Source: an uncultured Salinisphaerales bacterium
GTDB taxonomy: Bacteria; Pseudomonadota; Gammaproteobacteria; Nevskiales; OUC007
Length of the DNA stretch: 45,737 nt
Assembly (NCBI GenBank): GCA_937896565.1
Contig: CALBOV010000100.1
Span: 1-45,737, forward strand
Direction of reading: 5' to 3'
Under the pieces are notes generated by a model. That model was given only the letters and a program-made list of their open reading frames with translations. It ran no database searches and had not been told where the DNA came from. Shown here in pieces: positions 8,459-17,390 of the stretch. The stretch's first letter is position 1. Each line of letters starts with the position of its first letter. A program made the position numbers and the translations under genes.

Positions 8459-10171
8459 TCAGGCCGCCGTCAGCTCGCCGAGCCGGGCCACGGCGGCATT
8501 GCGCAACTCCGCGGTCTTGACCTTCTCGTTGCCGGTCAGCGCGAAGTCCTCCTCGGCGAAGAACAGCACCTTGCGCGGCACCTTGAAGCTGGCCAGGCGT
8601 TCCTTGAGATAAGCGACCACCGCCGCCTCGTCCAGCGTCTCGCCGTCCACCGGCACGATGCAGGACACGACCATCTCGCTGAGCGTGGGATGCGGCACGC
8701 CGACGGTCTGCGCGCGCTTCACGCCGGGATAGGTCGCGATCACCGTGTCGACCTCCTCCGGGGAGACATTGGCGCCGCCGGTCTTGATGATGTCGTTGAG
8801 GCGGCCTTCCCAGAACAGCCGACCTTCGGCGTCGACGTAGCCACCGTCTCCGGTGCGGAAGTAGCCCTCGTCGTCAAAGGTTTCCTCCACGGTCTTGCCC
8901 AGGTAGCCCAGCATCATCGTCGGGCCCTTGATGCACAACTCGCCGCGCTCACCAACGGGCATTGGCGCGCCGGTGCGCGGATCGACGATCTTCATCAGAT
9001 TGCCCGGCAGCGCACCGCCAAAGCTGCCGGCGTAGCGTTCGGCGGGTGTGTCCGAATCGAACGACGTGCTGATCGTCATCGTCTCGGTGTTGCCGTAGGA
9101 ATTGGGGAGCTGCCAGTCGCTGTCCACCGTCGGGTGCTCCATCATCAGCTCGCCCTTGGTGATGTAGCGCAGGCTGGACAGGTCGGTCTCCGCCCAGTTC
9201 GGCGCGGCCTGCAACCGGGCCCATTGATGCGGCCGGCCGTTGACCAGCGTCACCCGTTCGGCCTCCATCAGCCGCAATGCGGATTCCGCCTCGAAGGTCG
9301 CCTGCAGAATCACCGCGCCGCCGGTGGACAACGCGGTGCCGACGATCATCGTCACGTTGCCCGACCAGAAGAAACCGTTTCCGGTCCAGCTACGCGCGGG
9401 TTCGCGCACGCAAAGCACTCGCGGCCAGCGCCACCACTGGATGGTGAATGCCCGCTGCGCATGCAGAATGCCCTTGGGCAGGCTGGTCGTGCCGGACGAA
9501 AAGAACAACCCGCCGATGTCGCCCGGCGACACGCTGTCGGCCCGGGCCTCGACCAGCGCGGTCGGCACGTCCGCCCCGGTCGGGACAAAGGCCTCCCAGG
9601 TCTCGATCGCGCCGGTCGGCGGCGGTGAATGTTCACCGGCATGCGTCGCCGGGCGCAGTTCGACCAGCCGTTCGAGATAGGGAAAGCTGGTCGACCGCAG
9701 CGCGCCCGGCGCCGCGTCGGCGATCGCCGGCTCCAGCTCCCGGAGCATCGCGGCGAAATCCTTTTTCAGCACCTGACGATCGAACAGCAGCACCGAGATG
9801 TTCGACACCGTCAGCAGATGCTTCAGCTCGTCGGTCGTCGAGAAGGTGCTCAGCGCCACCGAACAACCGCCGGCCATGGCTGTGCCGAACAACGCGGCCA
9901 GATATTCCGGGCGGTTGACCATCAGGATGCCGACGCGGCTGTCCTTGCCAACACCGGCGGCGATCAGCGCCTTCGCCACGGCCAGGGACTGCTCCCACAG
10001 CTCCCGATACGTCCACCGTACGACGCCGTCCGGGCCGTGCATCACCACGGCCTCGCGGTCGGCGTATCGCCCGGTGACCTCCCGCAGATAGCCGGGGATG
10101 GTCAGCGCGCCCTGGCCTGGCTCGTCCTCCAGCGGGATGCCGCGGACGATGGACAATTCCGTTGCCTGCAT
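8459..10171 (-). CDS. Acyl-CoA synthetase (AMP-binding)
   Basis: 570 aa; FFSSGTTSLPKGILHAQRAF, YGNTETMT, YFRTGDGGYVDAEGRLFWEGRLNDIIKTGGANVSPEEVD. Confidence 0.9.
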   Translation of the reverse strand: MQATELSIVRGIPLEDEPGQGALTIPGYLREVTGRYADREAVVMHGPDGVVRWTYRELWEQSLAVAKALIAAGVGKDSRVGILMVNRPEYLAALFGTAMAGGCSVALSTFSTTDELKHLLTVSNISVLLFDRQVLKKDFAAMLRELEPAIADAAPGALRSTSFPYLERLVELRPATHAGEHSPPPTGAIETWEAFVPTGADVPTALVEARADSVSPGDIGGLFFSSGTTSLPKGILHAQRAFTIQWWRWPRVLCVREPARSWTGNGFFWSGNVTMIVGTALSTGGAVILQATFEAESALRLMEAERVTLVNGRPHQWARLQAAPNWAETDLSSLRYITKGELMMEHPTVDSDWQLPNSYGNTETMTISTSFDSDTPAERYAGSFGGALPGNLMKIVDPRTGAPMPVGERGELCIKGPTMMLGYLGKTVEETFDDEGYFRTGDGGYVDAEGRLFWEGRLNDIIKTGGANVSPEEVDTVIATYPGVKRAQTVGVPHPTLSEMVVSCIVPVDGETLDEAAVVAYLKERLASFKVPRKVLFFAEEDFALTGNEKVKTAELRNAAVARLGELTAA

Positions 10172-10181
10172 GGCGCGGGCG

Positions 10182-11375
10182 TCAGTAAGGCAGCTCGACG
10201 TCGGCGGTGCCCTTGAGGATGACCTCGCCGGTCTGCGTCGTCATCGCCACCTGCACGCGGACCACCGGCACGCCGAACGGCGACTTGTCGATCTTCTCCA
10301 CGATCTCGCCGTCGACATAAGTGACATCACCCTCGAAGGCCGGGCTGCGGAACTGCGTCTTCGAATGCCAGACGAAGCCGTTGTGGCCGGCCCAGTAGGC
10401 GACATAGTCGACATGCCAGGCGTTCATCGACGCACCGTAGCCGTACATGCCACCCATGCCGATGTTGGAGGCCTTCTCCAGATTCAGGTGACCACTGGAC
10501 GGACCGTGGTAGAGCCCGTCGCCCATCCGCGGGTCGATCTTGCGGGCGTCGTGATCGTAGGTCATGTCCTCGGCGAAGCCGGCGTCTTCCTTGGCCGGAT
10601 CGTAGGCATCCTCCGGCACGTTCCAGCGCCAGGTGCCCCAGATGTTCTGACGGAAGGCGCGGTACTCGGTCACGAAGGTGGTGATCGTATGCGGGCCGAT
10701 GACGCGACGCGGCAGCTTGTCGCCGACCTTCACGTCACCGTAGGCGGGCGAATGACCCTCGCGATTGGACAGAATCCACTCGTAGCGGAGCTTGTGAATC
10801 TCGGCCAGTTCATCCTTGTCCCAGCGTTTGGGCGAGGCCTTCTCCTTGCCGTAGACAGCCCGCTTGTTCGCCTCCTCGCGCAGGTAGCGAATCGCCGTCG
10901 CGCGCTCCCGCGCCACCAGCACACCATTCTGGTTGCGATGCTCGGTGTCACCGCGGGTGAACACCGTGGGACCGGCGAAGCTGGTGTCCTTGACGTCGTA
11001 ACCGTCGAAGCGACGCTTCTGGAACAGCTTGTCTCCGGGACGGACCGGCGCGCCGTAAAACCACCACTCCTCGCCGCCGAAGATCAGGTGCGAGCCAGGA
11101 ATCTTGCCGACGCAGGCCGGATGACAGCCATGACCATAGTCCATGGCCACGGCGAAGGACTGCGGCGCGACAATGCCGCCGAACCTGGAGTTGCGAGCAA
11201 ACTCCTCGTCCCAGTGGATGGGATTCGCGTAGTCCATCGCCATGACCCAACGACGGATGTCGGTGGCGTTGCAGGGGTCCCACAACTCGGCGAACACGAC
11301 CGGCTTGCCAACCCACTTGTCCAGATCGCTGAGATCAAGTTCGACCTTGTCGTCCACTGCTGCATCGGACATCAC
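10182..11375 (-). CDS. MaoC-like / FAS1-type acyl-CoA hydratase family protein
   Basis: 397 aa; RRWVMAMDYANPIHWDEEFARNSRFGGIVAPQSF hot-dog hydratase signature; fused C-terminal half with SSGHLNLEKASNIGMGGMYGYG. Confidence 0.75.
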   Translation of the reverse strand: MMSDAAVDDKVELDLSDLDKWVGKPVVFAELWDPCNATDIRRWVMAMDYANPIHWDEEFARNSRFGGIVAPQSFAVAMDYGHGCHPACVGKIPGSHLIFGGEEWWFYGAPVRPGDKLFQKRRFDGYDVKDTSFAGPTVFTRGDTEHRNQNGVLVARERATAIRYLREEANKRAVYGKEKASPKRWDKDELAEIHKLRYEWILSNREGHSPAYGDVKVGDKLPRRVIGPHTITTFVTEYRAFRQNIWGTWRWNVPEDAYDPAKEDAGFAEDMTYDHDARKIDPRMGDGLYHGPSSGHLNLEKASNIGMGGMYGYGASMNAWHVDYVAYWAGHNGFVWHSKTQFRSPAFEGDVTYVDGEIVEKIDKSPFGVPVVRVQVAMTTQTGEVILKGTADVELPY

Positions 11376-11416
11376 GTTTCCCCTCTTGTTGTCACCGGCC
11401 TGCGATCGGACCGGCC

Positions 11417-12403
11417 TTATTTGTTGACGTTGACTACCACGCGGCCACGCACCTTGCCGGCCATCAGGTCCTGAGCCTTGGCAATGGCGTCACCCAGACC
11501 GATTTCATCGGCGGCGATCAGATCCAGTGCGGCGGCATCCAGGTCACGGGCGAGCCGCTCCCAGGCCTTCAGGCGACGCGCCTTGGGCGCCATCACGCTG
11601 TCGACACCCAGCAGCGACACGCCGCGCAGGATGAAAGGCATGACCGTGGCCGGCAGATCCGGACCCTGCGCCAGACCGCAGCAGGCGATCGCGCCGCAGT
11701 ACTTGGTTTGCGCCAGCGCGTTGGCCAGCGTGTGGCTGCCGACTGAATCGACGACACCGGCCCAGCGTTCCTTCTGGAACGGCTTGCCCTTTTCGGACAG
11801 TTCGGCGCGATCGATGATGTCGGTGGCGCCCAGCTGCTTGAGGTAGTCGCCTTCCGACGCCTTGCCAGTGGCCGCGACGACGGTGAAACCGGCCTTGGCC
11901 AGCAAGGCCACCGCGACACTGCCCACACCACCGGTGGCGCCGGTGACCAGCACCTCGCCCTGATCCGGCGTGACGCCAAAGTTGACCAGCGCGTCCACGC
12001 AAAGCGCGGCCGTGTAGCCGGCCGTGCCGATGGCCATCGCCTGGCGCGGTTCGAACGCGGCCGGCAGCGGCACCAGCCAGTCGCCCTTGAGCCTGGACTT
12101 CTGCGCCAGCCCGCCCCAGTGGGTTTCGCCGACACCCCAGCCGTTGAGCACGACGGTGTCGCCGGCCTTGTAGTCACCGTGGCTGCTGTCGGTCACGGTG
12201 CCGACCAGATCAATCCCCGGCACCATCGGAAAGCGCCGAACCACGGGAGAGCTCCCGGTGATCGCCAGTCCGTCCTTGAAATTCAGCGTCGAGTAGGCGA
12301 CGTCGATGGCGACGTCACCCTCCGGCAACTGCGACTCGTCGACCTGTGTCAGCTCGACGGACTGTCCTTCGTCATTCTTGTCGATCAGGATTGCAGAAAA
12401 CAT
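11417..12403 (-). CDS. acuI: MDR-family NADPH oxidoreductase, acrylyl-CoA reductase (AcuI/YhdH-like)
   Basis: 328 aa; [50 protein letters not shown] typical of AcuI/YhdH. Confidence 0.8.
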   Translation of the reverse strand: MFSAILIDKNDEGQSVELTQVDESQLPEGDVAIDVAYSTLNFKDGLAITGSSPVVRRFPMVPGIDLVGTVTDSSHGDYKAGDTVVLNGWGVGETHWGGLAQKSRLKGDWLVPLPAAFEPRQAMAIGTAGYTAALCVDALVNFGVTPDQGEVLVTGATGGVGSVAVALLAKAGFTVVAATGKASEGDYLKQLGATDIIDRAELSEKGKPFQKERWAGVVDSVGSHTLANALAQTKYCGAIACCGLAQGPDLPATVMPFILRGVSLLGVDSVMAPKARRLKAWERLARDLDAAALDLIAADEIGLGDAIAKAQDLMAGKVRGRVVVNVNK

Positions 12404-12433
12404 GCTCTCGCCCCTTGTTGTCTGCGAAATGTC

Positions 12434-12458
12434 CTCGCCGGCATCGACGGCCGGCGAG
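12434..12458. other. Stem-loop CTCGCCGGC-atcgacg-GCCGGCGAG
   Basis: 9-bp perfect inverted repeat, 7-nt loop, intergenic between acuI-like gene start and the next upstream gene; no adjacent T-tract. Confidence 0.6.
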
Positions 12459-12543
12459 ATGAGAAAACCTTAGTGCCGTGGTGACGACGGCATCCCGGCA
12501 ACCGCCGCGACCCCGTCGACAATTGGCGCATGCGCCGCGATGC

Positions 12544-13260
12544 TCAATGCTCGGCGGTCTGCGCGTAACGGATATCGACCTGTTCCGTTGCCGGGAAGTG
12601 ACTCGGCCCGACGTAGCGGACCAGCCTGGGTTCCGGCTCGGTCCGGTAGTAGTAGGCGTTGTCCGGCATCAGCTTGCGCATCACCCAGGACGTGGGCTGC
12701 AGCTTGATGATCGAGACCCGCTCGCCGTCCAGCGTCTGCTCGCCGTCGTGGACCAGTTCCATGTCCAGGCTCTTGCCGAGCTGCCCCACGAACATCTCGA
12801 ACTCGTAACCGCCGTCCCGGATCTCTTCCCAGTGCGTACGCGTGAGCGCATCCAGCACCGCGGGGTGGAATTCGTTGGCCGACCAGTCGAAGCGATCTTC
12901 CTCGAAGTCCTTGGAGGCCTTGGCCCGGCGGCGCATCGTGAACTGCTCGTCGCCGGACTCGATGTACTCCTCCAGACCGACCGGCGTGTTGACCTTGCTG
13001 TACTCGGTGATGCGCAGCGTGTTCGGGTCGTAGACGACGCGCTCGGTCTGGACGACATCACCGTCCATGTTCCGGAACACCATCTCGCGCACGGTCAGGC
13101 CCTCGTCCTCGTCGATGCGCAGCTCGCCCACATGGGTCTGCGCGCCGCCCTCGGGTTCGGATATCGAGAACGTCTGGCTGTCAGCCATGGCGATGGCGCT
13201 GCTGGACAGCAGCAGCCCGGCGATCACTCCAGCACCAAATAATTTATTTTGTCCGGACAT
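12544..13260 (-). CDS. Hypothetical secreted protein
   Basis: 238 aa with N-terminal signal sequence MSGQNKLFGAGVIAGLLLSSSAIAMA. Confidence 0.7.
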   Translation of the reverse strand: MSGQNKLFGAGVIAGLLLSSSAIAMADSQTFSISEPEGGAQTHVGELRIDEDEGLTVREMVFRNMDGDVVQTERVVYDPNTLRITEYSKVNTPVGLEEYIESGDEQFTMRRRAKASKDFEEDRFDWSANEFHPAVLDALTRTHWEEIRDGGYEFEMFVGQLGKSLDMELVHDGEQTLDGERVSIIKLQPTSWVMRKLMPDNAYYYRTEPEPRLVRYVGPSHFPATEQVDIRYAQTAEH

Positions 13261-13284
13261 ATGGGTCTCCGTCAGCCCTCAAGA

Positions 13285-14304
13285 CTAGCTGAATTGACAT
13301 GTTGCCAGCTCCAGTTCATCTGAGACCCTTCGACGGCCCAGATGTTCGTTGAGCTGTGCCCGCTTGAGGTACAGATGACAGGGATGTTCGGCCGTCATGC
13401 CGATGCCGCCATGGAGCTGAACGGCCTCCTCGGCCGCTTCGGTGTACGCGGCGGTGGCCAACAGTTTCGCCTCGCGTGCCAGCAGCGCCGCCTGCGGCTG
13501 ACCAAAGCCCGACTCCGCCTGATTCAGCGTGTCGGCGAACAATGCCTCGGCCGCGGCGATATGCGCCTTGAGGTCGGCGCAGCGGTGCTTGAGCGCCTGA
13601 AACAGCGCCAGCGGGCGCCCGAACTGCTTGCGCTCGGTCAGGTAGTTCACCGTGCTCTCCAGCGCCGCCGTCGCGCCGCCGATCGCGTCCGCCGCAAGCA
13701 GGAAATCGCGCAGTGTCTCGATGCGGCAAACCAGGGTTTCGGCCGCCGCGCCCTGCGCCAGCCGCCACCCCGAATCGATGTTCACGTCAGTGAACGTGAT
13801 ATCGAACAACCGGCGTGTTTCGTCCCAGGTCGGCCGCGCCTTCAGCGCTCCGGCCGAGGTCGGCACCAGCAAAACATCTGAATTTGTCCAGACCAGAATG
13901 TCGCTGGCCCGGTCGACGGACCAGACCGCCCGGACCGTGCCCGAAAGCCTTCCATCGTCGCTGATCTCGATGTCCGGCGGGACCAGCGGCGCGGTCGCGA
14001 GCGCTTCCGTCAGCAACAGCGGCAGGCGCTCCAGCAGCGGCGATTCTCCGGCCGCGACCAGTGCATCGATGACCAGCGTCGCCGCCGGATACCGTGCGGC
14101 GGACAGGCTGCGTCCCAGTTCCTGCTGAATCACGCAGACGGCCGCAGGACCCAGGCCCAGCCCGTCCAGCGATTCGGGCACGCCGGCCAGCAGCCAGCCC
14201 AGATCGACGACCTGGGTCCAGATCGTCTCCTCGGCGGTGCCCGGACCCAGCGAATCCAGCACGCTGCGGGTCGAGTCGGTCAGTTCGGTGAGTAGCTCGC
14301 TCAT
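13285..14304 (-). CDS. Acyl-CoA dehydrogenase, smaller subunit-like
   Basis: ATG 14304 overlaps upstream stop (ATGA); ADAIGGATAALESTVNYLTERKQFGRPLALFQALKHRCADL, QLHGGIGMTAEHPCHLYLKRA. Confidence 0.87.
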   Translation of the reverse strand: MSELLTELTDSTRSVLDSLGPGTAEETIWTQVVDLGWLLAGVPESLDGLGLGPAAVCVIQQELGRSLSAARYPAATLVIDALVAAGESPLLERLPLLLTEALATAPLVPPDIEISDDGRLSGTVRAVWSVDRASDILVWTNSDVLLVPTSAGALKARPTWDETRRLFDITFTDVNIDSGWRLAQGAAAETLVCRIETLRDFLLAADAIGGATAALESTVNYLTERKQFGRPLALFQALKHRCADLKAHIAAAEALFADTLNQAESGFGQPQAALLAREAKLLATAAYTEAAEEAVQLHGGIGMTAEHPCHLYLKRAQLNEHLGRRRVSDELELATCQFS

Positions 14305-15488
14305 GCGCCTTTCTGCCAACGCCAGTCCCGGGGTTCGCGCGGCATCTGCAACATTCGCTCGGCGATGATGTTGCGCTGAATCTCGTCGCTGCCTCCGGCG
14401 ATGGACCAGTTGTAGGAGTTCATGAAGTCCACGGCCCAGTTGCCGGTCTCCTGACTGCCGCCGCGGGTGAATTCCTCCATGGTCTGGCCGTCCAGTCCGC
14501 TGATCTGCTGACCCAGACGCACGAACTCGCGCAAGGTGCGTGCGTAGTACAGCTTGACGATGGACGCGTCGCCGACGACCTCCTCGCCGGAAATCCGCTT
14601 CTGCAGGTAGCCATCCGCCAGCGCGCAGGCCGCATGCACCTGCGGGATCAGCCGGCCAAAGGCGGCGCGCAGCACCGGATCGTCGGCGCAGCCCCTGGCC
14701 CGCATCACTTCGCCGATGCGTCCCAGCGAGTGGCGCATGCGCTGGGTCAGCTCGACCAGGGTCAGACCGCGCTCGGAGGCCAGCGTCGCCTGCGCCACCG
14801 CCCAGCCCTGGCCCTCCTCGCCGACGCGATCCTCGACCGGAATCTCCACATCGTCGAGGAAGATTTCCGCGAACTCGTCATCGCCGGTGATCTGCGAGAT
14901 CGGCCGAACCGACACGCCCTTGCTGCGCATGTCCATCAGGAAATAGGTGATGCCGGCCTGCGGTCGCCCGTCGCTGCTGGTCCGGGCCAGCAGCAGGCAG
15001 CGATCCGCATACTGCGCCATCGTCGACCAGGTCTTCTGGCCGTTGATCACGTAAACATCGCCCCGGCGTTCGGCCCGGGTACGCAGTGACGCGAGATCGG
15101 ACCCGGCGTTCGGCTCGGAAAAACCCTGGCACCAGACATCCCCCTTGAGAATGCCGGGCAGGAAGCGCTGCTGCTGATCGGCGCTACCGCATTCCATCAG
15201 CGTGCAGGCGGCGTGGTACAGCGCGACGAAGTACAGGATCAGCCGTGGCGCGTCGGCGCGGGCAACCTCCTCGTAGATGATCTTCTGTTCGGCCAGCGAG
15301 CGACCGCCGCCGGGCCAGCGCTCGGGCCAGTGGGGCGTCGCGTAACCGGCCTCGACCAGTTTGAAGAACCAGTCCCGCTGAGCGGCGACGAACGCGTCCT
15401 GATCGCAGCCGGTCATGGCCTCTCGCCAGCCGGCGGGCACGTTGTTCTCAAGCCAGGACCGCACCTCGGTCCGCAACTGCTCGCTCAC
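14301..15488 (-). CDS. Acyl-CoA dehydrogenase, larger subunit-like
   Basis: 395 aa; QGFSEPNAGSDLASLRTRAERRGDVYVINGQKTWST, SIAGGSDEIQRNIIAERMLQMPREP. Confidence 0.9.
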   Translation of the reverse strand: MSEQLRTEVRSWLENNVPAGWREAMTGCDQDAFVAAQRDWFFKLVEAGYATPHWPERWPGGGRSLAEQKIIYEEVARADAPRLILYFVALYHAACTLMECGSADQQQRFLPGILKGDVWCQGFSEPNAGSDLASLRTRAERRGDVYVINGQKTWSTMAQYADRCLLLARTSSDGRPQAGITYFLMDMRSKGVSVRPISQITGDDEFAEIFLDDVEIPVEDRVGEEGQGWAVAQATLASERGLTLVELTQRMRHSLGRIGEVMRARGCADDPVLRAAFGRLIPQVHAACALADGYLQKRISGEEVVGDASIVKLYYARTLREFVRLGQQISGLDGQTMEEFTRGGSQETGNWAVDFMNSYNWSIAGGSDEIQRNIIAERMLQMPREPRDWRWQKGA

Positions 15489-15796
15489 AGACTCACCTCG
15501 ATGTCGTCACCCTCCACACGCACATCATAAGTCTCGATGGGTTCGGTGGCCGGCAGGTCCAGCGCCTCGCCGGTGGCCAGATCGAACCGGGCGCCATGAA
15601 CCGGGCAGGTGATCTTGCCGTGACGGACACGTCCACCGTGCAGCAGCTTGTACTGATGCGAGCAGATGTTGGACACGGCGAAGATCCGGTCCTTGTAGTT
15701 GCACAGCAGCACGGGCTTGCCGTCCAGCTTGACGACCTTCTTGCTCCCCGGCGGCAGGTCCGCGAGCTTGAGCACGGGAGAGAATGTGTCGGTCAT
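15485..15796 (-). CDS. Rieske-type [2Fe-2S] ferredoxin
   Basis: 103 aa; ICSHQYKLLHGG...ITCPVHGARFDLATG (CxH...CxxH); 4-bp overlap with downstream acyl-CoA dehydrogenase. Confidence 0.9.
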   Translation of the reverse strand: MTDTFSPVLKLADLPPGSKKVVKLDGKPVLLCNYKDRIFAVSNICSHQYKLLHGGRVRHGKITCPVHGARFDLATGEALDLPATEPIETYDVRVEGDDIEVSL

Positions 15797-15900
15797 GCAA
15801 TGCGTCCTTGTACCAGGGCCATCCGCGAACGGCTCACGTCACGCGCGGTGCGCCACCCGACCCGGTTGTCGGAACGATCCGGATGGGGGGATGAACGAAC

Positions 15901-15926
15901 AAGCGGCCGGACAATGCCGGCCGCTT
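15901..15926 (-). terminator. Rho-independent terminator candidate downstream of the Rieske oxygenase gene
   Basis: Perfect AAGCGGCCGG-ACAATG-CCGGCCGCTT, 10-bp stem, 6-nt loop, 24 bp past the oxygenase stop; minus strand continues TTGTTCGTTC. Confidence 0.8.
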
Positions 15927-15949
15927 GCCAAACTCGGTGTCGAACGGAG

Positions 15950-17362
15950 CTACCCCGCAACGTACTTGTCGACCGCGTTCTCGAAGTGCCGCACGCGGAT
16001 TTCCTGGTAGTTGCCCAGCGTGATGCTCTTCTTGGCGCTGGCCTCGATGCCTTCCTGCTGCAGGCGCAGGTTGTCCGTGTCCTGGTCGAGAATCTGACCA
16101 AAGCCGGGGTCCATGCCCTCGGCTTCGGTGAACGACTGGTCATCGCCCAGATGGATCGGTTCGGCCGGCTCCGGACGCTCACCTTCACGCGGAACAGGGC
16201 GCAGGAAGAACACCTCGTACAGGCTCTTGCGATGGTCCGTCGGGTCCGGCCGGAACCGGTACACCATCGGCAGCGAAATGCCGGGGAACAGGAAGGTGTT
16301 GGGGAATACCGTGTAGGAGAAGCAGTCCAGCAGCTCGGAATCGGACACGTGTGACAGGTCAGCGTTGGCGGCCTGCTCGAACATGTTGCGGAAGATCTTG
16401 GCGACCGCGCCTCGAGCCTTCTCGCCATCCTCCAGCTTGATCTTGGTGTCGCCCATCGCGGAGCTGTCGCCCAGGGTGAACTGATCGACGATGTCCTGTT
16501 CGCTGATCTCGCCGTACAGATGCGGGCTGACCACCCCCAGCGTCGAGATGAAGCGATCGACATGATCGCCATAGAAATCGTACTGGGAGTTGGCATCACC
16601 GTTGGACGGCGCCACCTGTGGGTGCGTGTCGATGACGTGATAGGCCTCCATGAAGGCCTCCATGGTCAGCTTCCAGTTCGCCGGCAAACGCTTGGACACA
16701 TGCAACGTGATGTAGCGGTTTTCCAGCTTCCACGCCTTGATATGCGACAGCGCCTCGGGACCGAGATAGTCCTCCAGCGAGGGCGCCTCCGGATCCATGT
16801 TGATGAACACGAAACCGCCCAGCGTGGCCACCCGCGCCTGCGGCAGCGAGAATTTCTCCGAATCGACATGGGGAAAATCCCAGTCGCAGGTTGAGCTCTT
16901 GTGCGTGCCGTCCAGGTTCCAGGTCCAGCCGTGGAAACTGCACTTGAACTCGCAGGCGCTGCCCTCGGTGCCGGAGGCACGCAGCTTGGTGCCACGATGC
17001 AGGCAGGCGTTGTAGTAGGCGCGGATGTCGTCCTCGCCAACGCGGGTGATGATGAAGGAGTAACGACCCAGGTCGTAGACGTGGTAGTCACCGACCTCCG
17101 GGATGTGTTCCTCGCGGCAGGCGAACTGCCAGGTCTTGGTCCACAGCGTGTCGAATTCCCGCTTGGCGAAGGCCGGGTCGGTGTAACGATCGGTGGAGAT
17201 GTCCTCGTCACCGAGAAACTCGTAGGACTCCGACCGTACCCAGGCCGGGGCCGGTACCGTGTCGTCCGCGATGATCTCCTGCGTCGTCGGCGCGCCCGGG
17301 CAGCGGGCACCGCCGCGCTTGAGCACATCGTCCAGTTTGATGGGAGCGTCTACGTCGTTCAT
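15950..17362 (-). CDS. Rieske non-heme iron oxygenase alpha subunit
   Basis: 470 aa; CLHRGTKL...CSFHGWTW Rieske motif; NWKLTMEAFMEAYHVIDTHP mononuclear iron site. Confidence 0.92.
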   Translation of the reverse strand: MNDVDAPIKLDDVLKRGGARCPGAPTTQEIIADDTVPAPAWVRSESYEFLGDEDISTDRYTDPAFAKREFDTLWTKTWQFACREEHIPEVGDYHVYDLGRYSFIITRVGEDDIRAYYNACLHRGTKLRASGTEGSACEFKCSFHGWTWNLDGTHKSSTCDWDFPHVDSEKFSLPQARVATLGGFVFINMDPEAPSLEDYLGPEALSHIKAWKLENRYITLHVSKRLPANWKLTMEAFMEAYHVIDTHPQVAPSNGDANSQYDFYGDHVDRFISTLGVVSPHLYGEISEQDIVDQFTLGDSSAMGDTKIKLEDGEKARGAVAKIFRNMFEQAANADLSHVSDSELLDCFSYTVFPNTFLFPGISLPMVYRFRPDPTDHRKSLYEVFFLRPVPREGERPEPAEPIHLGDDQSFTEAEGMDPGFGQILDQDTDNLRLQQEGIEASAKKSITLGNYQEIRVRHFENAVDKYVAG

Positions 17363-17390
17363 GGCTGTCTCCTGAATGGCTCGTCGAGGC

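Noticed and set aside
11415-11440. GTTGACGTTGACTA resembling half of the shared operator
   Set aside because: Lies in the coding C-terminus of the acuI-like gene (VVNVNK) and lacks the GGTG part of the motif.
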